Assembly: GCA_013399895.1 (NCBI GenBank)
Contig: VXBA01005459.1
Span: 495,431 to 559,430 of the forward strand
Source: Serilophus lunatus
Lineage: Eukaryota > Chordata > Aves > Passeriformes > Eurylaimidae
Direction: 5' to 3'
DNA: 64,000 nucleotides
The first letter of the stretch is position 1. Each line of letters begins with the position of its first letter. Positions 9,801 through 24,374 of the stretch are shown here, piece by piece. The translations under genes were made by a program, and so were the position numbers. The notes beneath the pieces are model-generated. The model had not been told where the DNA came from, ran no database searches, and worked only from the letters and a program-made list of their open reading frames with translations.

Positions 9801-12800
9801 TGTTCCAGTGGTGAATTCCTGCGACTACTTTTCTTCCAGATCATTAATGCAAATGTTAAAATAGTAGCACCAAGAATATATCATTGTGAAAATTATGTTG
9901 TCCTGAGAATATTGTTGTTTGTTTTTTCTTTTTAAGATCCAACATTTAGGTTGCTTTTAATCCATTTAAGCTGTGCTTTGCTCTGGTTTCTTTACCAGAA
10001 CAACCTGTATCGAAGATGCTTCACGTTAGTGTTTAACCCTAGTTCTCTCTCCAGTTTTCTACAGGCATCCACCAAAAGATTAAATGCACTGTATAGTTTT
10101 GTAGCTTTGTCCCTTTTCATGTTGACTTAGACTTGTGAAAGTGAATCCTGTGCCTATGCTCCGTCTTTGCTTCCCAGCACTACAGGTTACTTGCGCATAC
10201 TGTGGTAAAGCACAGAGTCAAATTCTTGGATTTAGATTTGGAATCCAGAGAAGTAAGGCAGGAAAGTGTTATTGTTTGGGAAGATGTTCAGGCCAAGGGA
10301 GTTTAGACATTGAAATTGCCTTAAAGTTTCTGTGGCATGTGTTCTATTGAAGATGAGCCATATCTCTCTCTGATGTATTCAGATAGGAGTTAAAAATATA
10401 TGACAAATTCAGGACTGAAGCCTAACAGGTGCAATATATATATCTTCTGTCACTCTCAGTTTATAAAGGACATTACTTAGATTCCTACTCTCTTAATTAG
10501 ATGCAGGCTGTATTAATCTTTCCTCAGTGTATGGGCCACCAGGTCTTACAGGTAGGGAATGCAAGCTTAGGTAAAGGTAAAGAAAAGGTGCAGACATAGA
10601 TTCCGTACATTCTTAAGAGAGGATCCCGTATCCCATGGTTGCCCTCACCTTGCTCATGGCAGTTCCCATTGCGGCCTTGCTAAAGGCGGTTGCCCAGACA
10701 GACCTAACAGCACAGCTTTTTTGAGATTTTCCTTAAGGAGTCTGGCTGAAGGAGACCTAGTTAGCAAAGTTTCCTATTTAAGCTAACACTAGCAATTTTA
10801 ATGAAACAGGTTAGAAAGGAAGAATCAGTAATAAGGATTACTGATCCTAAAATGCAGAATCAGTAGCCCCGAGGAGGCCATCCCTGACAGCAAGGTCACA
10901 AGTGGTGCAGAGCAAGCAAGGAGGTGTAATGCTTCAGGAACAGAGAGATGTAACTTGGAGAAGACAAATGATGTGGAGAAGAGCCTTCATACTTAGCTGT
11001 CTTTGTTTTTTAATTTCCAACCACTTCAGGTATCTTAACTCTTCTAGTGTTTCAAAATCTTCCTAAAAAAGGCATCCCTTATTGGCTGCAAATTTTTGTG
11101 TGTCCCTTGTAGTCACTGACACTTAGTAAAAATTACATCAGTATTTCTATTCTAGAGATAAGATTACTGGATTGTGACATTAGTCTACAATGGATGTGGT
11201 TCCAAAGATGACTTTCTTCTTGAGGAGCTACCCCAGAGAATTAACTTGTTTATACTGAATTGTGTTTTGAAGTATGCATTCATTTTGGGGTTTGTTTTGG
11301 TTTTATGTTTTTTTGTATTTTTTTTTTAAATTATACCTAATCCTAATATAAATTTTGACTAAATACAAAAGAAAAAATGGCCCCATGCAGAGTTTCAGCC
11401 TGGAGCAAATTCTGCAAGTAAGATTTTAGGTGCTTTGGAGCACATTTAAAATACAAAAGGTGTGTATTAGAAAGAAAAAGTGCTGCAAAAATATTGGGAA
11501 AACTCTCTTCTGTTGTCATCCTATTGATGTTGAATAAAAAAATGATGTTTTGAATATTGCTACAGTTGTGTTGCATTTAATTAGAATTGTGCATTAAGAG
11601 CAGAAGTTTTGGTCTAAAGAAGTTCCAGAGTGCTGTTTTATTTATCTGTAGAATGAAGTTCAGTCTTCTTGCTTTTTATCCCTTCTTTTGTTAGAAAGAA
11701 ACAATGATGCTCAGCACTTCTGTGGTGCTTTTCATTTCGAAAGGCTTTGCTTGCATAACCTAATGAAACTTCAGAAAACATGAGGCAGAAGAGCAAATAA
11801 TCTATTTTGCTGATGTTAAGTCAGAGTAAATTCAGAGTTACTTCACTTCAGATCCTCTACATTTGTGTTTATTAGAGCAGAATCTGGGCTGGAGTTAACA
11901 GTTTTGTTTCTACAGTGGAAGATCTGGCTTGTTTTGCTTCCTGAGCTCTATGAGATACTTAAATTTCTGGGAACTTCATTTAGGCATCAAAATGTTTCAG
12001 TATTTTCCAGCGCGGTGAGATCATATGCTCTACAAACAGGACAAATCTGTATTTTCCAGGATTTTGTCCAGTCTGGTATTAAATGTCAATGTAATTTGAT
12101 GGGTTTTTTTCTCATTTCTCTTAGGAAATTCAGCTTATTATGCATTCCACATGGATTTTTTTTTCATAGTATTCAACCTACATTTTCCTTTCCTTGATCA
12201 TATCCTTTTACTTCTCCTATACACATTTTTACCTTCTAAGGATTTTAACTTTGTCTTTACAAAATACAATAAGGCAGTTTTCAAACTTCTTCATCAATCC
12301 AATGAAGTCAGGCGTAAAACTTGAGAGCAACCAACGTGTTGTTTCCATGCACTGGGCATTGAGAAGGAGTTTGGTGTAATTAAGAAACACATAAGGACAT
12401 ATTTGTACAACCAAAACTCCAACCACAGCTGTTTGCCTTGCTGTAGCCATCATGTTGACTAGCTTCCAGCTCCAGGATTTCCTTTAGTTCTGTGGAACAC
12501 CTTTCTTCAGTGATTTTAAGCTTTTTATGTTGCGTAAGCGTGAGGTCCTAAGTGGCATTCAAACCATATGGAGGTGGCCTTAAGTCACAGAGAACCAAGA
12601 AAGGATGGTTTTGGGATGACTCTGCCATTACAAGACATCACAGGTCAGAGGAGCAATATTGCATTTGACAGATCTCTTCTAGTATCTGTCCTGTATCTTC
12701 TCAGGCATGAAAAATTGGACATGGTCAATGCACCCTGACAATGCTGATGATAAGGCTGATGCACCAGACATGATTAGATCTCATTTACATTGTTTGTTTC

Positions 12801-15800
12801 ACTGTCAGTCCCCTGATGTCACAGGTGCATCTGAGAACAGACTTTTTTCCCCTCCAGACTGGCTTTTCCTTGGAGCCTGACCTGTTGAAATCAACAGCAG
12901 TATTCCTCTATGAAACCCAGGGGAAGACAGGATCTGAATCTTAGTGCCGTTGCTACTCACTGTGGCTAAAGGGATTTGGAGGAGGTTGCTGCTGTGTAGC
13001 AGTGCAAAGATCTTCATGGTATGCCAGATTCTACCTAATTCCCCAGGTGTTGAATATTAATTGCATCAGAACTAACACCTTGGAACAAAATTCTTGAGGG
13101 GGTTGCAGTACCATGAGTGGAGTCTGTGTTTTCCTGCACAAGCCTGATAAAGCCTAATCTTTCATGAGAACTGGCCACTTTGAACTGATTTTCAGGTACA
13201 GTCCTTTTCTAGGCTAACAGGCTTTTATGTAAGCTTGGCAGCAGTTTGTGGGAATATAGAGAAAAATGATAATGAAAGAAAGCCTGAACAATTACCTATG
13301 AGAAATCATTGTTATTTTATCTTGTAATAGAATCCAAAGAGCTCCAGAGAGAATTAAGTGGAAAATGCAGAATTCTGATAAACCCTGTATCATTTCTGTA
13401 ATAATGTAAAGATTTCACCCTTTCTTTTGGAATCTGATGATTCAGTTGTCTTGCATTGTTTCCTAATAAAGATGCCTTTGTAATATGAAGTGGTATTGTT
13501 AACTTGAGAGGAATAGTTTTCTAATAAATGCAAAGAGGTGTGGAGTTTGTCTTGTGCATTGAGGAGAAAGGATTTGAGATAAAGCCATGAATGGTCAGCC
13601 TAGAATGACAAAAGCTGCTTCCGAAATATAGCACCCTGTGAGAGGATAGGAAACCTACTAACGTAGTGGCACATAAGAGGTGTCCTTACAACTTCTGAGA
13701 AATGCACTGAATGACTTCTTCATAAGTTAAGGCTTTTGTCCAAGTCTGCAGCTAACTGAAAGCCTATTTATGAATACTTTTTTTCCCTTTTAAACGGAAA
13801 ATGAACTTGATATTCAGAGCATCATAAGCCATTCAGGTCAGGCGCAATACAGCTGAATGGCAGTTGCTGGGAGCAGTTACCAGGACATACTGAAAAGTGC
13901 TTAGTTTTAGGAATATATAAAAAGCAGGGTAGAGTGGTGTTGAGGGGCCTTCGAGAGTGTGTGTGAGAGGAAATTTGTTTCAGACTTTGCTCTGGCTTAG
14001 CCCAGATGCTGCTACATGATTGCAAGTTTTAAATGTCATTTGGAGATTAGTACATCAGTCTGGCAAATTTGTACAGACATCCTCAGATGTACAGTGTTGC
14101 TTCTGTAATGGCGGTTGTTGTAACAATGTAGGAAATTCCAGAAATTTGAGGGAAAAGACAGAGGCAGTTGCTGCTCCAAAGAAGTCCTAACTGAAGCAAA
14201 GTCAGACCAGGAAACTCAGGGAGCTTGAGTTTATTACATTGTTTATATGATAAGAACTGATATTGACTAATTTCTTGTGTACTTTGTAGAGGAGTAAGTA
14301 AAAAGAGACCTCGAAATGTGGGCTTCATAATAAATGACAAATGTATTACTTTCGGGGGTAAAGTTTGCTCTTCAGATAACCTCTATCACTCTAAAAGCTC
14401 TTCAACCACATCCTCAGAAACGTATGAACAGAAGAGGGAGCAGTTAAGAGACAGGGCAATGTGTGGGGAAGAAATCAGGAAGAGCAGGACAGGAGAGGAG
14501 CTTCATCTCCTGTAGGAAAATTTCCGTTTGCTATACCTGCAGAGAGATGTATTCTTTTCTACTGTTGACTTGCAGAGGATTTTTCAGATATTTTATGGGT
14601 TACACACATTAAAATATGAAACTTAAGGCTTCTGTGCTGTAGCATGTTTTAGAAGTCAAGGAATTCTGTTAGTTTTCAAGTCCTTTTTCTGGCACAGCAG
14701 TAAAAACATGATGAATGGCACTAAATATTGGACTAAACTCTTCACAGCCAAGACAAGCCCCCAAACCATTACAGACACATTCTGAAAAATCAAGAGGTTG
14801 TGATAAAAGTCAGGACATTTTTGTGAGAAGTCCTTTTGCAAGAAACACAATGGCTGGCTTTGAAGAGCTTTGTTCAGTACTGGAAATCTCTCTAACTAGA
14901 AACTTTCTCTTTAGAAACTATTCCAGGATCACTAGCAGACTGTTAAAAGCAGAATCTGGCAGTTTGGGCCAGGCTGCAAGTTCGAGCAGGTTGCAATGTT
15001 GAAATTCATCAGTGAGACAAAGGTACTGACCTGCCCTTCTCCCTCCGTGGGGCCTGGAGCCAAGGAAAATACAAATGTGCTCTTCTCATCTGTCCCCCAA
15101 ACTATTGACAACTCCTCCAAGCAATTGAAGTAATGAATATACCTGAAGCTATATCCAATGAAGATGGGCTGCCCAGCTTTTTTTGTCCCATGTCCTCAAA
15201 CAGAGTTTGAGGGATTACTCCCAAAATGAGTGCAAGCAGTTCAGTTTGTGACATCAGGCTTTTCTTAGCCCATTTTCAAAATAATGCTGTTATAATAAGT
15301 AAGTAGTAAAATCACTCCTAAGAGGCTGCGGTGGAATGACGCTTGGCAACTGTCCTCTGTGTGAGCACTGGGCCCTTTCCTATGTTGGCATTATCTTCTA
15401 TTTCCTCTTCTCTCTTGACTGCAGTTTATTCCCCAGACTGTGGAAGGGGACACCATGGCTGAAGATAGTTTATGTTGGGCCATTCACAACTCTGTTTAGC
15501 TTGTTCCTTTTTTCCATAACAATTTGTAATAAAAACTCTGTCAGGAAAGAGCCCTGTGAGGGCTGGGACAAGCCTTATGCTAGAGGTGGCAAATTCCATT
15601 TCATGCCACTAAGCCAGAGATCCGATGCTAAGAACACAGGAAGCTGGGAGGATAAGTACTGTAACTTTTCATCTCATGCATAAGAATTGCAGTCTGTTTT
15701 GATGTAGTGATAGAGAAAAGTCATTCTGCTTATCTCATCTAACACAGTGGCTAGTCTGATTACAAGCTTCTCTGCTTGGCACTTTTTTAAATTCAATTTG

Positions 15801-17890
15801 GCTGCCTGTGCCCTTGGCACACAGTGGGTTTCATTAAATTTCACAGCAGTTAGTTTTCATTCCCTCTGTGATACTTTTTTATCAACATTTGAGTCTAGTG
15901 TAATTTCAAGCAATTGCGCTTTTTTTATGAAGTGCTTGTACCATAATAATTTGGCAGAGCAGGTGGGGAAAGACGATTCAGACATTGTTGCAAATCTCTG
16001 TAGAAAACTAATATGTGGGAACCAGGTCAGCTTGCAACTGTTTTTCATGTATGATGACAGCAAAAAGGAGCTTCTTCCCTTTCTATTCTGGTGATATCAT
16101 TGAAGAATGTCAAAAGTACACTTAACAAGCTTGCTGTGATGGGCAAGTTTTATTTCCTTCAGGCTAATCACAGCTTCATTTTAAAAGCAGAGCTAGTGGA
16201 CTGCTGCTGGATTGACAACACGGGGTTGTGAGACAAGCCTGCAACCCAGGCTGCTTAGCAAGTCTATGTGAGTTTTCAAAAACAGATGAGGAAGTTGGTT
16301 CGTTAGGAAAGTAAGTGTGTGCGTGTGAGTGCAGGAATGCGGAGAGCAGACATGTTTGTTTTCCTTTTAGTGTCAGATGCTCAGTCCCTGGTAGATGTAG
16401 TGAAGGAACACAAGCACCCCAGCATGGGTCTGACATCTCTTGTTCCCATCACTGCTACCCTAGTGCAGAGCAACATTTTCTCCAGACAAGCTGGGTAAGT
16501 TTGTACAACTCTTAAGTGGTTTTGTGCAAGTGTAAGTGGTTTTCAGGTGCAGTTTGAAAGGCCTTTATTTGCAGCGTGTCAGCCTTTCTGAAATTCTAGG
16601 CCTTTTTCAGTCTGCCAAACGGACCATCCAAAAATAATGTTATAGTTTCTCAGTAAAATTTTTAAAAGTACCTAATTAAAATTTAATTCAAAGCCAAGCT
16701 GAGAAGTCTTTAAAAGTGAGCATTCAGAAGTGACTCAGAGACTGACAGAACTGTGCTTCATTGCGAGACAGGGGCAGCCAAGCTTAGGAGACTATAAATC
16801 ATTTTCAGAATGAGATTTTTGATTAATGAAACTTTTCCTTATTGCCGTTTAAAAGGCATTAGTTCATGTTCCTTCAGTTTTACTAATGGAACATCTTGCT
16901 TTCCTCCACCCTAAGGTGCCTTTGTAGACAAAGTATTTCCAAATGCACAGAGTTTTGAGCCTCCTTAAACACCTCTGGTTTTCCTTAAGTATCTCAGGAA
17001 AGCTGGAAGTTATGGACAGCTCCCCACTTTCTTTGCCATAGACCTTTGTGCTCTGTAGCTCCTGGTGGGAGAAAAATCCCTGGGGATTTTCCTCAAGGAG
17101 CTCTGCTTCTTTGTGCTTTGGGTTTCCCATGCAATGGGACTGATAAACCCATGTATGCACTTATGCAACATCTTTTTGGTGGACAGTATGACTGTAGTTT
17201 ATATCTTGGTCAGCATCTTGAGTTCACTGAAAAGGAGGAGGCTTATCTGTGCCAAGAAAGCAAGTGTCACCAAATGTCCACTGTGCCTCTGAAGGGCAGT
17301 GGCTGCTGCAAGTACTGTGTGCTCCAGCTGCCAGTTCTGAACAGTGAACTGGATATGTACCCAATGCAAATTGTCACAGTTCCATTGAAATCAGCCCTGG
17401 CTTGAACCTGGCTGGAAAAGGTGCCCACGACCCCATCTTCTGGGAATATACTTTCCAGAGTATGAACCTCTGAAATCTTGTTTGTTTTTTCCAGGTTGGC
17501 TGAGTACACTGGTTTATGGATGAAGGTATAGCTTTTAGTTTCTATGAGCTTGTTTTCCCCTACTGTGTAAGGATGCAGATTACTCTGTGTTTTAGTATGA
17601 GGGCTTGAAGTTCAGGGTCTCTACTCAGTATTTCCAGCAAAAAATGCTCCAGCGTAAGTAGCTGACCTAATACAGTGTAGTAGACTGTTCAGCAACAAAA
17701 TTGCTCTGGGGGAAGTTTCTTCCTCTTTCCCATAATTAATGATTATTTTATATCCTGTAGTCTGGAGATCCCCATAAATTTTGTTCCTAGTGTAATGGTA
17801 GAGGCTTAAAACATAAAAATCACATTATCTAGTTATCCAGAGGCCCAATACACATGATTTTTGGTCTCCATATGAGCCATTCACCAAAGA
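3778..17890 (+). other. LHFPL6: LHFPL6 intron 2, first segment
   Basis: This is non-coding sequence after the exon 2 donor. Reading frames are short and show no recognisable protein. The first 2 kb is somewhat richer in G+C than what follows. Small homopolymer runs (T at about 6721, A at about 8275, T-rich 11300-11336) and a short TA run at about 10434 are the only simple repeats noticed. No tRNA, small RNA or long transposon relic is recognised. Confidence 0.6.
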
Positions 17891-17951
17891 GTTGGACTTG
17901 ATGGTTCTTGTGGGTTCCTTCCAACTCAGAATATTCTGTTATTCTGTGATT
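17891..17951 (+). mobile_element. CR1 LINE 3'-end fragment
   Basis: The sequence reads GTTGGACTTGATGGTTCTTG, then a TTCCTTCCAACTCAGAA-type stretch, and ends in repeated ATTCTGT/ATTCTGTGAT units. This is the typical 3' tail of avian CR1 retrotransposons, with their short terminal ATTCTRTG repeats in place of a poly-A tail. Only the last 60 or so bases are present, an extreme 5' truncation typical of the family. Similarity may extend a few bases leftward. Confidence 0.75.
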
Positions 17952-19617
17952 GTCTAACTCAATATTTAAAACAGAAAATTTTTACCCATGTGACCAGTAG
18001 CAACTCTGAAATAATCAAATATAATAATCAAAATACTATTTGAGAATGCAACTCAATGTAAATCTTAGAAGAGTTATATATTCATGTTTTATATCTTAGA
18101 AGATTTTAATACAATGTCCTTTTTTTTAAGATTATACATTTCATTGTCAGTGCTGATGAACACCTGACTTCGTGGCCTTCAGCTAAAGAGAAACAAGACT
18201 GCTAATGGCAGGTGGATCCTGACAGATGTCTTTGAGTATTTATGGACCTCGATATACATGCAATCTGTGGATATTTCAAAACTGATTAACATTTCTGAAC
18301 CTGAGTTAAAGTTATACTTGGCATTTCGATAGGGTCGAGGCAAAATTAATCAGAGCTCAAAAGATATGCAATCTTACTGACACTCTAGTGATGGTGAAAA
18401 TACAAACCACCAAGAAATATCCTGCTGAAAGACAGAGTCTAACCAGGATTTTGGAAGAGAATCTGTATAACTGGCTTACTGCCATGGGCAGATTTTGAAG
18501 CGGTGTGTAATAGTGTGGCTGGCATTTACAGACTAAAGTACCATTTTAAATGACTCAGGGCTCTGCCAAGTTATGTCCTGCAATAAGTCACCGCAAATCT
18601 TCTTACTTGTGGAACATTAACATATTAAATATGCAGACTAATATTTTAAAACATTTTTAAGTGTACTCAGTAAAGTTGTTTTTCTGTCAATGAAGCTCAG
18701 CAAGCAAATGCTTTAATTTAAGTGGCCCTCATGAGAATGGTCAAAATTTATACCTTTGTGATTTTAGACTGTATAACTGTCTGTCTTAGTAGCAAAAATA
18801 AGAAAGCAGAATGATTTTTTCATTAGTTTTGTTCATCCTTGTTTTAAATAGGTCAGCGATAATCTTTCCAAATTTCAAAAGATGTTAATTCAGCCTTAAT
18901 GAAAGCTGTTAGGATATAGTTTGAAAAGCATCAGATCAAATAGTATGCTTTTTAAGAAATCATGCTTTTTATTTGATTTGTAAAATAGAACTCTAAATGA
19001 GACATTAGCAGTAGTTTGTTTTAATAACACCTGGTATCTCTAGAAAAATATGATGGACTGTGTGTGTCTGTCGATGCATCTCTGTTTCACAACAGAAAGG
19101 CAGTGTAGCCCTTCTGTCTGTGGTGGAGCTGGCCATCATTTTTAGTTGGAGAGGAAGCATAAACTAATTGTTTAATTAGTTTCGAAACTGCAAATCTTTT
19201 GCCATACTTTTGTTCTGAAAGAAACCACCCAGTGAACAGGGTGAAAGTAAATAATAAAGAGAATCTACATAGAAACAACTATCACTCCAAACACTGAAGC
19301 TGAAGTAGCTGGAGAAGACCTAGGAGGGAATGAAGTTTGAGGCAAAAGAGAGGTTGGACTGTATTTTTATAGTTTTATATATATGTATTTTTATATTTTT
19401 CTGCTTACTCATTGTGAAAATTGTCTTAATTTAGTCTTTGGCAAGAGTGTAACAGCCTCCGCTAGTTCCGTTTACCTCTGATTTCAGTACACAATGGCCT
19501 ATATACTGATCTACTGACATAGTGACCTGGTTTTGATCTTACGTCTGGAAAACATTCACGTCTCTCTAATGAAATCTCTTTGATTCCTCTTCACATTTCC
19601 TCCTTTTTCTCTCAGGA

Positions 19618-19657
19618 CACTCTTTGAGTGTATGTCTCACTCTTTGAGAGTATGTCA
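19618..19657. repeat. 20-bp tandem duplication
   Basis: Two adjacent 20-base units, both beginning CACTCTTTGAG and ending in AGTATGTC- or TGTATGTC-type sequence, differ at about two positions. It is a simple local duplication in intronic DNA. Confidence 0.75.
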
Positions 19658-20264
19658 TTTCCACCAAGCATTCCTTAGTCATCATGTTAGTGGTTATTTC
19701 CATTTAAATCCAGACTACTTGGATTACCTTTAAAATATCAGGGATTTTTCTTAACCTCTAAAGATACAAGGAGAGTCTTCTGTTTTACAGGCAGATGGTG
19801 AGAGGTGCTGCTTCCAGATTGGGAATATAAATCCACTTTGAAATTAGAATGGGACTTCTGTAAACCAGAGTGTGGTTTTGAGTGATCTTGAACAATGCAT
19901 AAGAGGGAATGGAAAGCAAATGTTGACACAAGCCTATGATCTTAACAGGTTTAAATGTGAATTCACAAGTTGTAACGAGATTTTTCATTGCAGCCTGTCT
20001 TCAAATACAAGTAAAACTGTGAAGACAGGTATATCTTTAATGAAGCTAATCAGTCTGTGAGATGGATAAGGAGGGCAAAACAGGATGGTAAAATAGGAAA
20101 GATTTGAGGGAGCTTAGAGCTGCATAAATTTTTTTTTGCCTTCATGATAGGAGTACACATTTTGATGTCATCTCTGGCAAAGCTGATTGACAGAATTCAA
20201 TATTCTAAGTTATCAAAGTGTCTTTCCAGAAAATCTTTACCTTCACAGTGTCTTTTAGCACAGA

Positions 20265-20390
20265 TGCAACTTTCCCTTTTACAGACAGGAGACTAAAAAA
20301 CTTATTGAAGGTTGTTTTTAAGACTTATACTTAAAGAAGTGTTGAATAGAGGCCTTCCAAGTCTTGGGTTTGAGAGTAGCCACTGAACCA
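20265..20390 (-). mobile_element. Possible MIR-like SINE relic
   Basis: The + strand has TTTTACAGACAGGAGACTAA followed about 70 bases later by TTGGGTTTGAGAGTAGCCAC and TGAACCA. These resemble, in order, two parts of the reverse complement of the ancient MIR SINE (the TTTTACAGATGAGGAAACTGA block and the later GGATTCGAAC...CCACT block). The match is decayed and made from memory, so this is a weak call. Confidence 0.35.
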
Positions 20391-23300
20391 GCTGTTGTGT
20401 TCCTCTTCCTTGTGTTAGGTTATGACTACAGGATTATCTTCCTGGAATTTTTGATGAAGACGGAAGATTATACTGTGTGCAGCACAAGCTGATGGGTGAC
20501 TATGCAAACAGTGTTGGTCACAAGCTGACACACACTGTTTCTCAAGACAATTTACCCTGTTGAGCTCCTTGCTGCCATAATTAAATGGCTTTTTGTAGTC
20601 TAGCTGTGCAGAAGGAATGTCCTAACTGAAAGACACAGCTAATTTTCTTTTCTTTGTGAAGCTTTTGTTGCAATAATGGATGGTATCCCATGGTTCAAAA
20701 GAGGTCATAGCTTCTTTTATGTGCAAAGATTATATATGTGTGTTTAGATGACTGTTTTTCAACCTTTCCTGGCTCATTGACTCCCAAGATTGCTGAAAAG
20801 CATGGCTAAGCCTGGTGTGCTTAGTTGTCTATTGTGCATGATGAAACAAGGGTCTGTGACATCTCCTGTGGTCTTGAGTCACAGGCTGAAGCCCATTGGA
20901 AGACCATTTTAGAAAATACTAAATTTTCCATTGATATATTTGTAGATTAGAGCTGTTTCGTTATGTATGAGTTGTGTTAGGGACATTTTGTCTTCCCTGT
21001 GTACTAAGAGCAATAGTCCTACATGCTTCTGGCCAGAAAAGCAAGCAAAAAACAAGCGATAGATCTGCTGCACAGATCAGAAAGGAGATTTTGGATCAAA
21101 GACCTCATAGAGCCACTTTTGTGTCTGTAAAATACATACCTGCACTTTTATTCTGTTATGCAAATATGTGTTTAGAAGATTAAGGAAATGTGGATTATAT
21201 AATCTTTCAAAAGAATTGTTCAGGTGTTTCGTCCCACTTTCTAAACAGGGTCTTTCACACAAGCAATTAATAGCTCTGGAGATTACATGGCACTGAACAA
21301 ATAGTACTTTGCAGCAGGCTGCACAACATCCTATTTACAAGGAGGGAAACATTTAAGACCAATGGTGGACTGAACATGCTTTTTAGGTTGGCACTGCACC
21401 TACTTCAAACCCTTATTATTATGTTCTTAAATACTCTTTAGATATACCTGTGTTAGGGGAATATAGCTACAAAACACTGCGCAATAGGTCCCCACATACA
21501 CACTGTCTTCCTGCAAGGAATCTGAGAAGGGATGCTCAGCTGGGTGCCTCAGCTGAGGGTGAATATATGTCCCTGTGTCTCACTATGTGTGCAAAGAGAA
21601 ACAGCAGGAAAGTGCAGGTGCCTGCAGCCAGGCTTGCAGCCCCTGCCTGCACCATGCACAAGTTTCCTGTGTGAAGAGCATGGCAGCATGATCTGTTGTC
21701 TTTGTGTCTGCACCTGGGGCACCTGGTGGGATCCACGGTACTTGGAAGATGGAAAATTTACCGTTTGTAGGAATGGGATTTGATGCACTGGGCAGTACAG
21801 TGACTTGAGGTCTATGTCTGTTACCTGAAGAAGAACCAAGGCAAAAACTGCATGCAATCCTGTATAGCTGAGCCTGCCAGGCAAGATCTGGCACAGCTAA
21901 AGTGACCCTCTAGCCTGTCTCAGTGATTGGATCTCTGTGGAGTTGTGGCTGTAAAGAACTGGGGCAGCTCCTTTATGTGCTGTGAAATAAGAAAAAGTGC
22001 CAAACAACAAGATTTTGTGATAATCTGATTGCAAGATTAATTGGCGCATGTATTTAGCAGAGGATACAGAAAGAAGTTGCATTTGCATCATTTGCATGTG
22101 GGAAGAGTGAATCAAAATTACTTTGTACCTGTTTCCTATCATGTGTGTGTCACATACCTTTAATATTTTTAGTTTAATACTTTACTTCATTGTTTTCTTG
22201 ACTAATTTTCTAAACTACCACAGTGTGAAAATATATCACTGAAGCTGCTGATACTTTTTTCTTATGTAAGATGCTTAAATTATACTTCTGAAGTTACGTA
22301 AAAATCATTTTATTTATCTTGGAGTCATAATTATTCAGTGTCTCCTCCATCTGCTTTTATTTCATTATGACTGTATAGACAGCAGCCACAAAGATAAGTC
22401 TCTTCGGGTTAATTGGTTGCACAGAAAGCCTTCCATGCACTGTAATGAGTTTGCTTGACACCTGGCAATTAAATGGAATAGACTTTTTTGTTGCTATTCA
22501 CTAGAGTTGGCATGATATCAGGCACCCAGTGATGTGACTTGGTTCTCACATGCATGGCAGACTCTCCCTGGCAGGATGAAAAGCACAGGTGAAATAAATT
22601 ATAGAGTTGCCAGCAGCTTTAAACAACACTGCTTCATAACCCGGTCTTGTCAAATTTCTGCGATTTGATGCATTTTTGTGTAAATGTCTTCTTCAGCCTT
22701 TTCTGCTGTTGCCAGAGTGAACCTCCTACTGATGTTCTTGCTGCTTTATATTCAAGAATGCTTTCAACTTCCCCTCTAAGGCAGGGTTTCCTATGAAGTA
22801 AAGGTATTCCTTATCAGGCTACTTATTTAATATGTCTTTTTTGATGCTGTAAACAGTGGTGGAGAGTCTGGACTCTGTGTACACCTATTGGCTAAAATGA
22901 TACTCTTATACACCTGTTCATTGATGGGATAATGACATTGATTCCTGTAGGACTTCTCCAGGTTAACTCCTCGTGTAACTGAAATCCAAATATGCACCTG
23001 TCTGTTTTCCGGATGCACAGGCACAACCCCAATCCCTTTACAAAGAAAATAATTCATCCTTTGTCAGTTTTTTTTACTCAGCCTTGTGTGCATCTTAATT
23101 CTTCATGAACATGACTTGGATCTACAATTACTAATCTCAATTAAAAAAAAATTAAGAGTTAATCAATAGAATGTTCTCTGGCATGAGAACAGCTTTTGTC
23201 CATCCTTACCTAGTCTTGTGCTGGAGTAATCCTCATTTTGCTGCAGATCTAATCAAACTTTGTGGTTTTTTCATTAAAGCACCACAATATGAAGGCTGAG

Positions 23301-24374
23301 GTGTGATACTGAAATTGGCCCTTTCAGTTTAAACACGTTTCCTAATATTGTATCTTCCTTGGGATCCACTTGCATAACCCCTGTGGAAGGACAAGTGCCA
23401 AAGGTGGAGCCTCCAACACACAACTGAAACTACTGATACTGAAAATATCTTTACTGTGTGTTCACAAAGGTAATAGTTTGCCTTTCCTTTTCATTATAAT
23501 ACCTTTCTTTCTGTGAGCAATGTCCTTTAAATCAGTTACGACTTTGAGCCACTAATCATTTCTAAAATTGTGTTTGTCATTTAAAGAAAAAAATATTTTC
23601 ATTAATGTAACAGTAGGATAAAATATGTTTACTTTGATTAAAACATAGCAGAAACTCCTTGAACTTATTTTAAAATCATGATGAACCAGCCTTTTCTCTC
23701 AGTGGTTTCTAGCATGGGTTGGATCTGCTCTGCCTTAATCTTCATCATGCCACTTAGTTATCCACTGGGAAATAAAAAAGACAGCTCCCAGAGGGAAAGA
23801 AAAATTGCTTTCAAAACTTGCTTTTTTAATAATTTATAAGAAATTATAACTTTTTCTTGTAAAGGCCTGTTTTTAAGGCTTTTATCTTCTTATTCATATT
23901 CTTCTGGTGTTTTTATTAACAAAGCAATGCTGCCTCACTCATCCCAATAATAACAATATTTTAGCCCAGATTCACAGGTAACCATACACACTGCCCACTA
24001 CCCATGGACCTTGTTCAAGCAGCTTGGTGAAGGAGCATTCTCCTTTGGCAACTTTATTGCAGGTTGACCATTTTTGTGGGTTGCTTTTGAGGGAGCTCTG
24101 TGCTGGCTCTCACACTTTTCCTGGACCCATGTAGGGGCTGGCTGCGGCAGGTTGATGTGTTAGCGAAAGACATCGGGCATGTGGTTTGAGCTCCTAACAG
24201 CCAAACCATCAGCGCTCTCCCCTTGTGGCCTTCCCACAGAGGGAGGGTGGACTGGCCAGGCTGTAACACAAACCAGTTTCAAGCCCCACTAAAACATGAT
24301 GGAATGACAAATCATGGCTATGAGGAGTGTGTACAGAAGCATGGCTTAGTGCTTCTCATGTCTTCAAAGACACA

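Larger units (their letters stand above)
17952..24374 (+). other. LHFPL6: LHFPL6 intron 2, segment between CR1 copies
   Basis: This is AT-leaning intronic sequence without a convincing reading frame. A short tandem duplication (19618-19657) and a weak MIR-like relic (20265-20390) are listed separately. The part around 22310-22480 keeps TAATTA-like and CAATTAA-like words and could be conserved, but nothing in the sequence alone proves it. Confidence 0.55.

Noticed and set aside
11700..11790. Possible MIR-like relic
   Set aside because: Only scattered words match and not in a convincing order; weaker than the three MIR-like entries kept.
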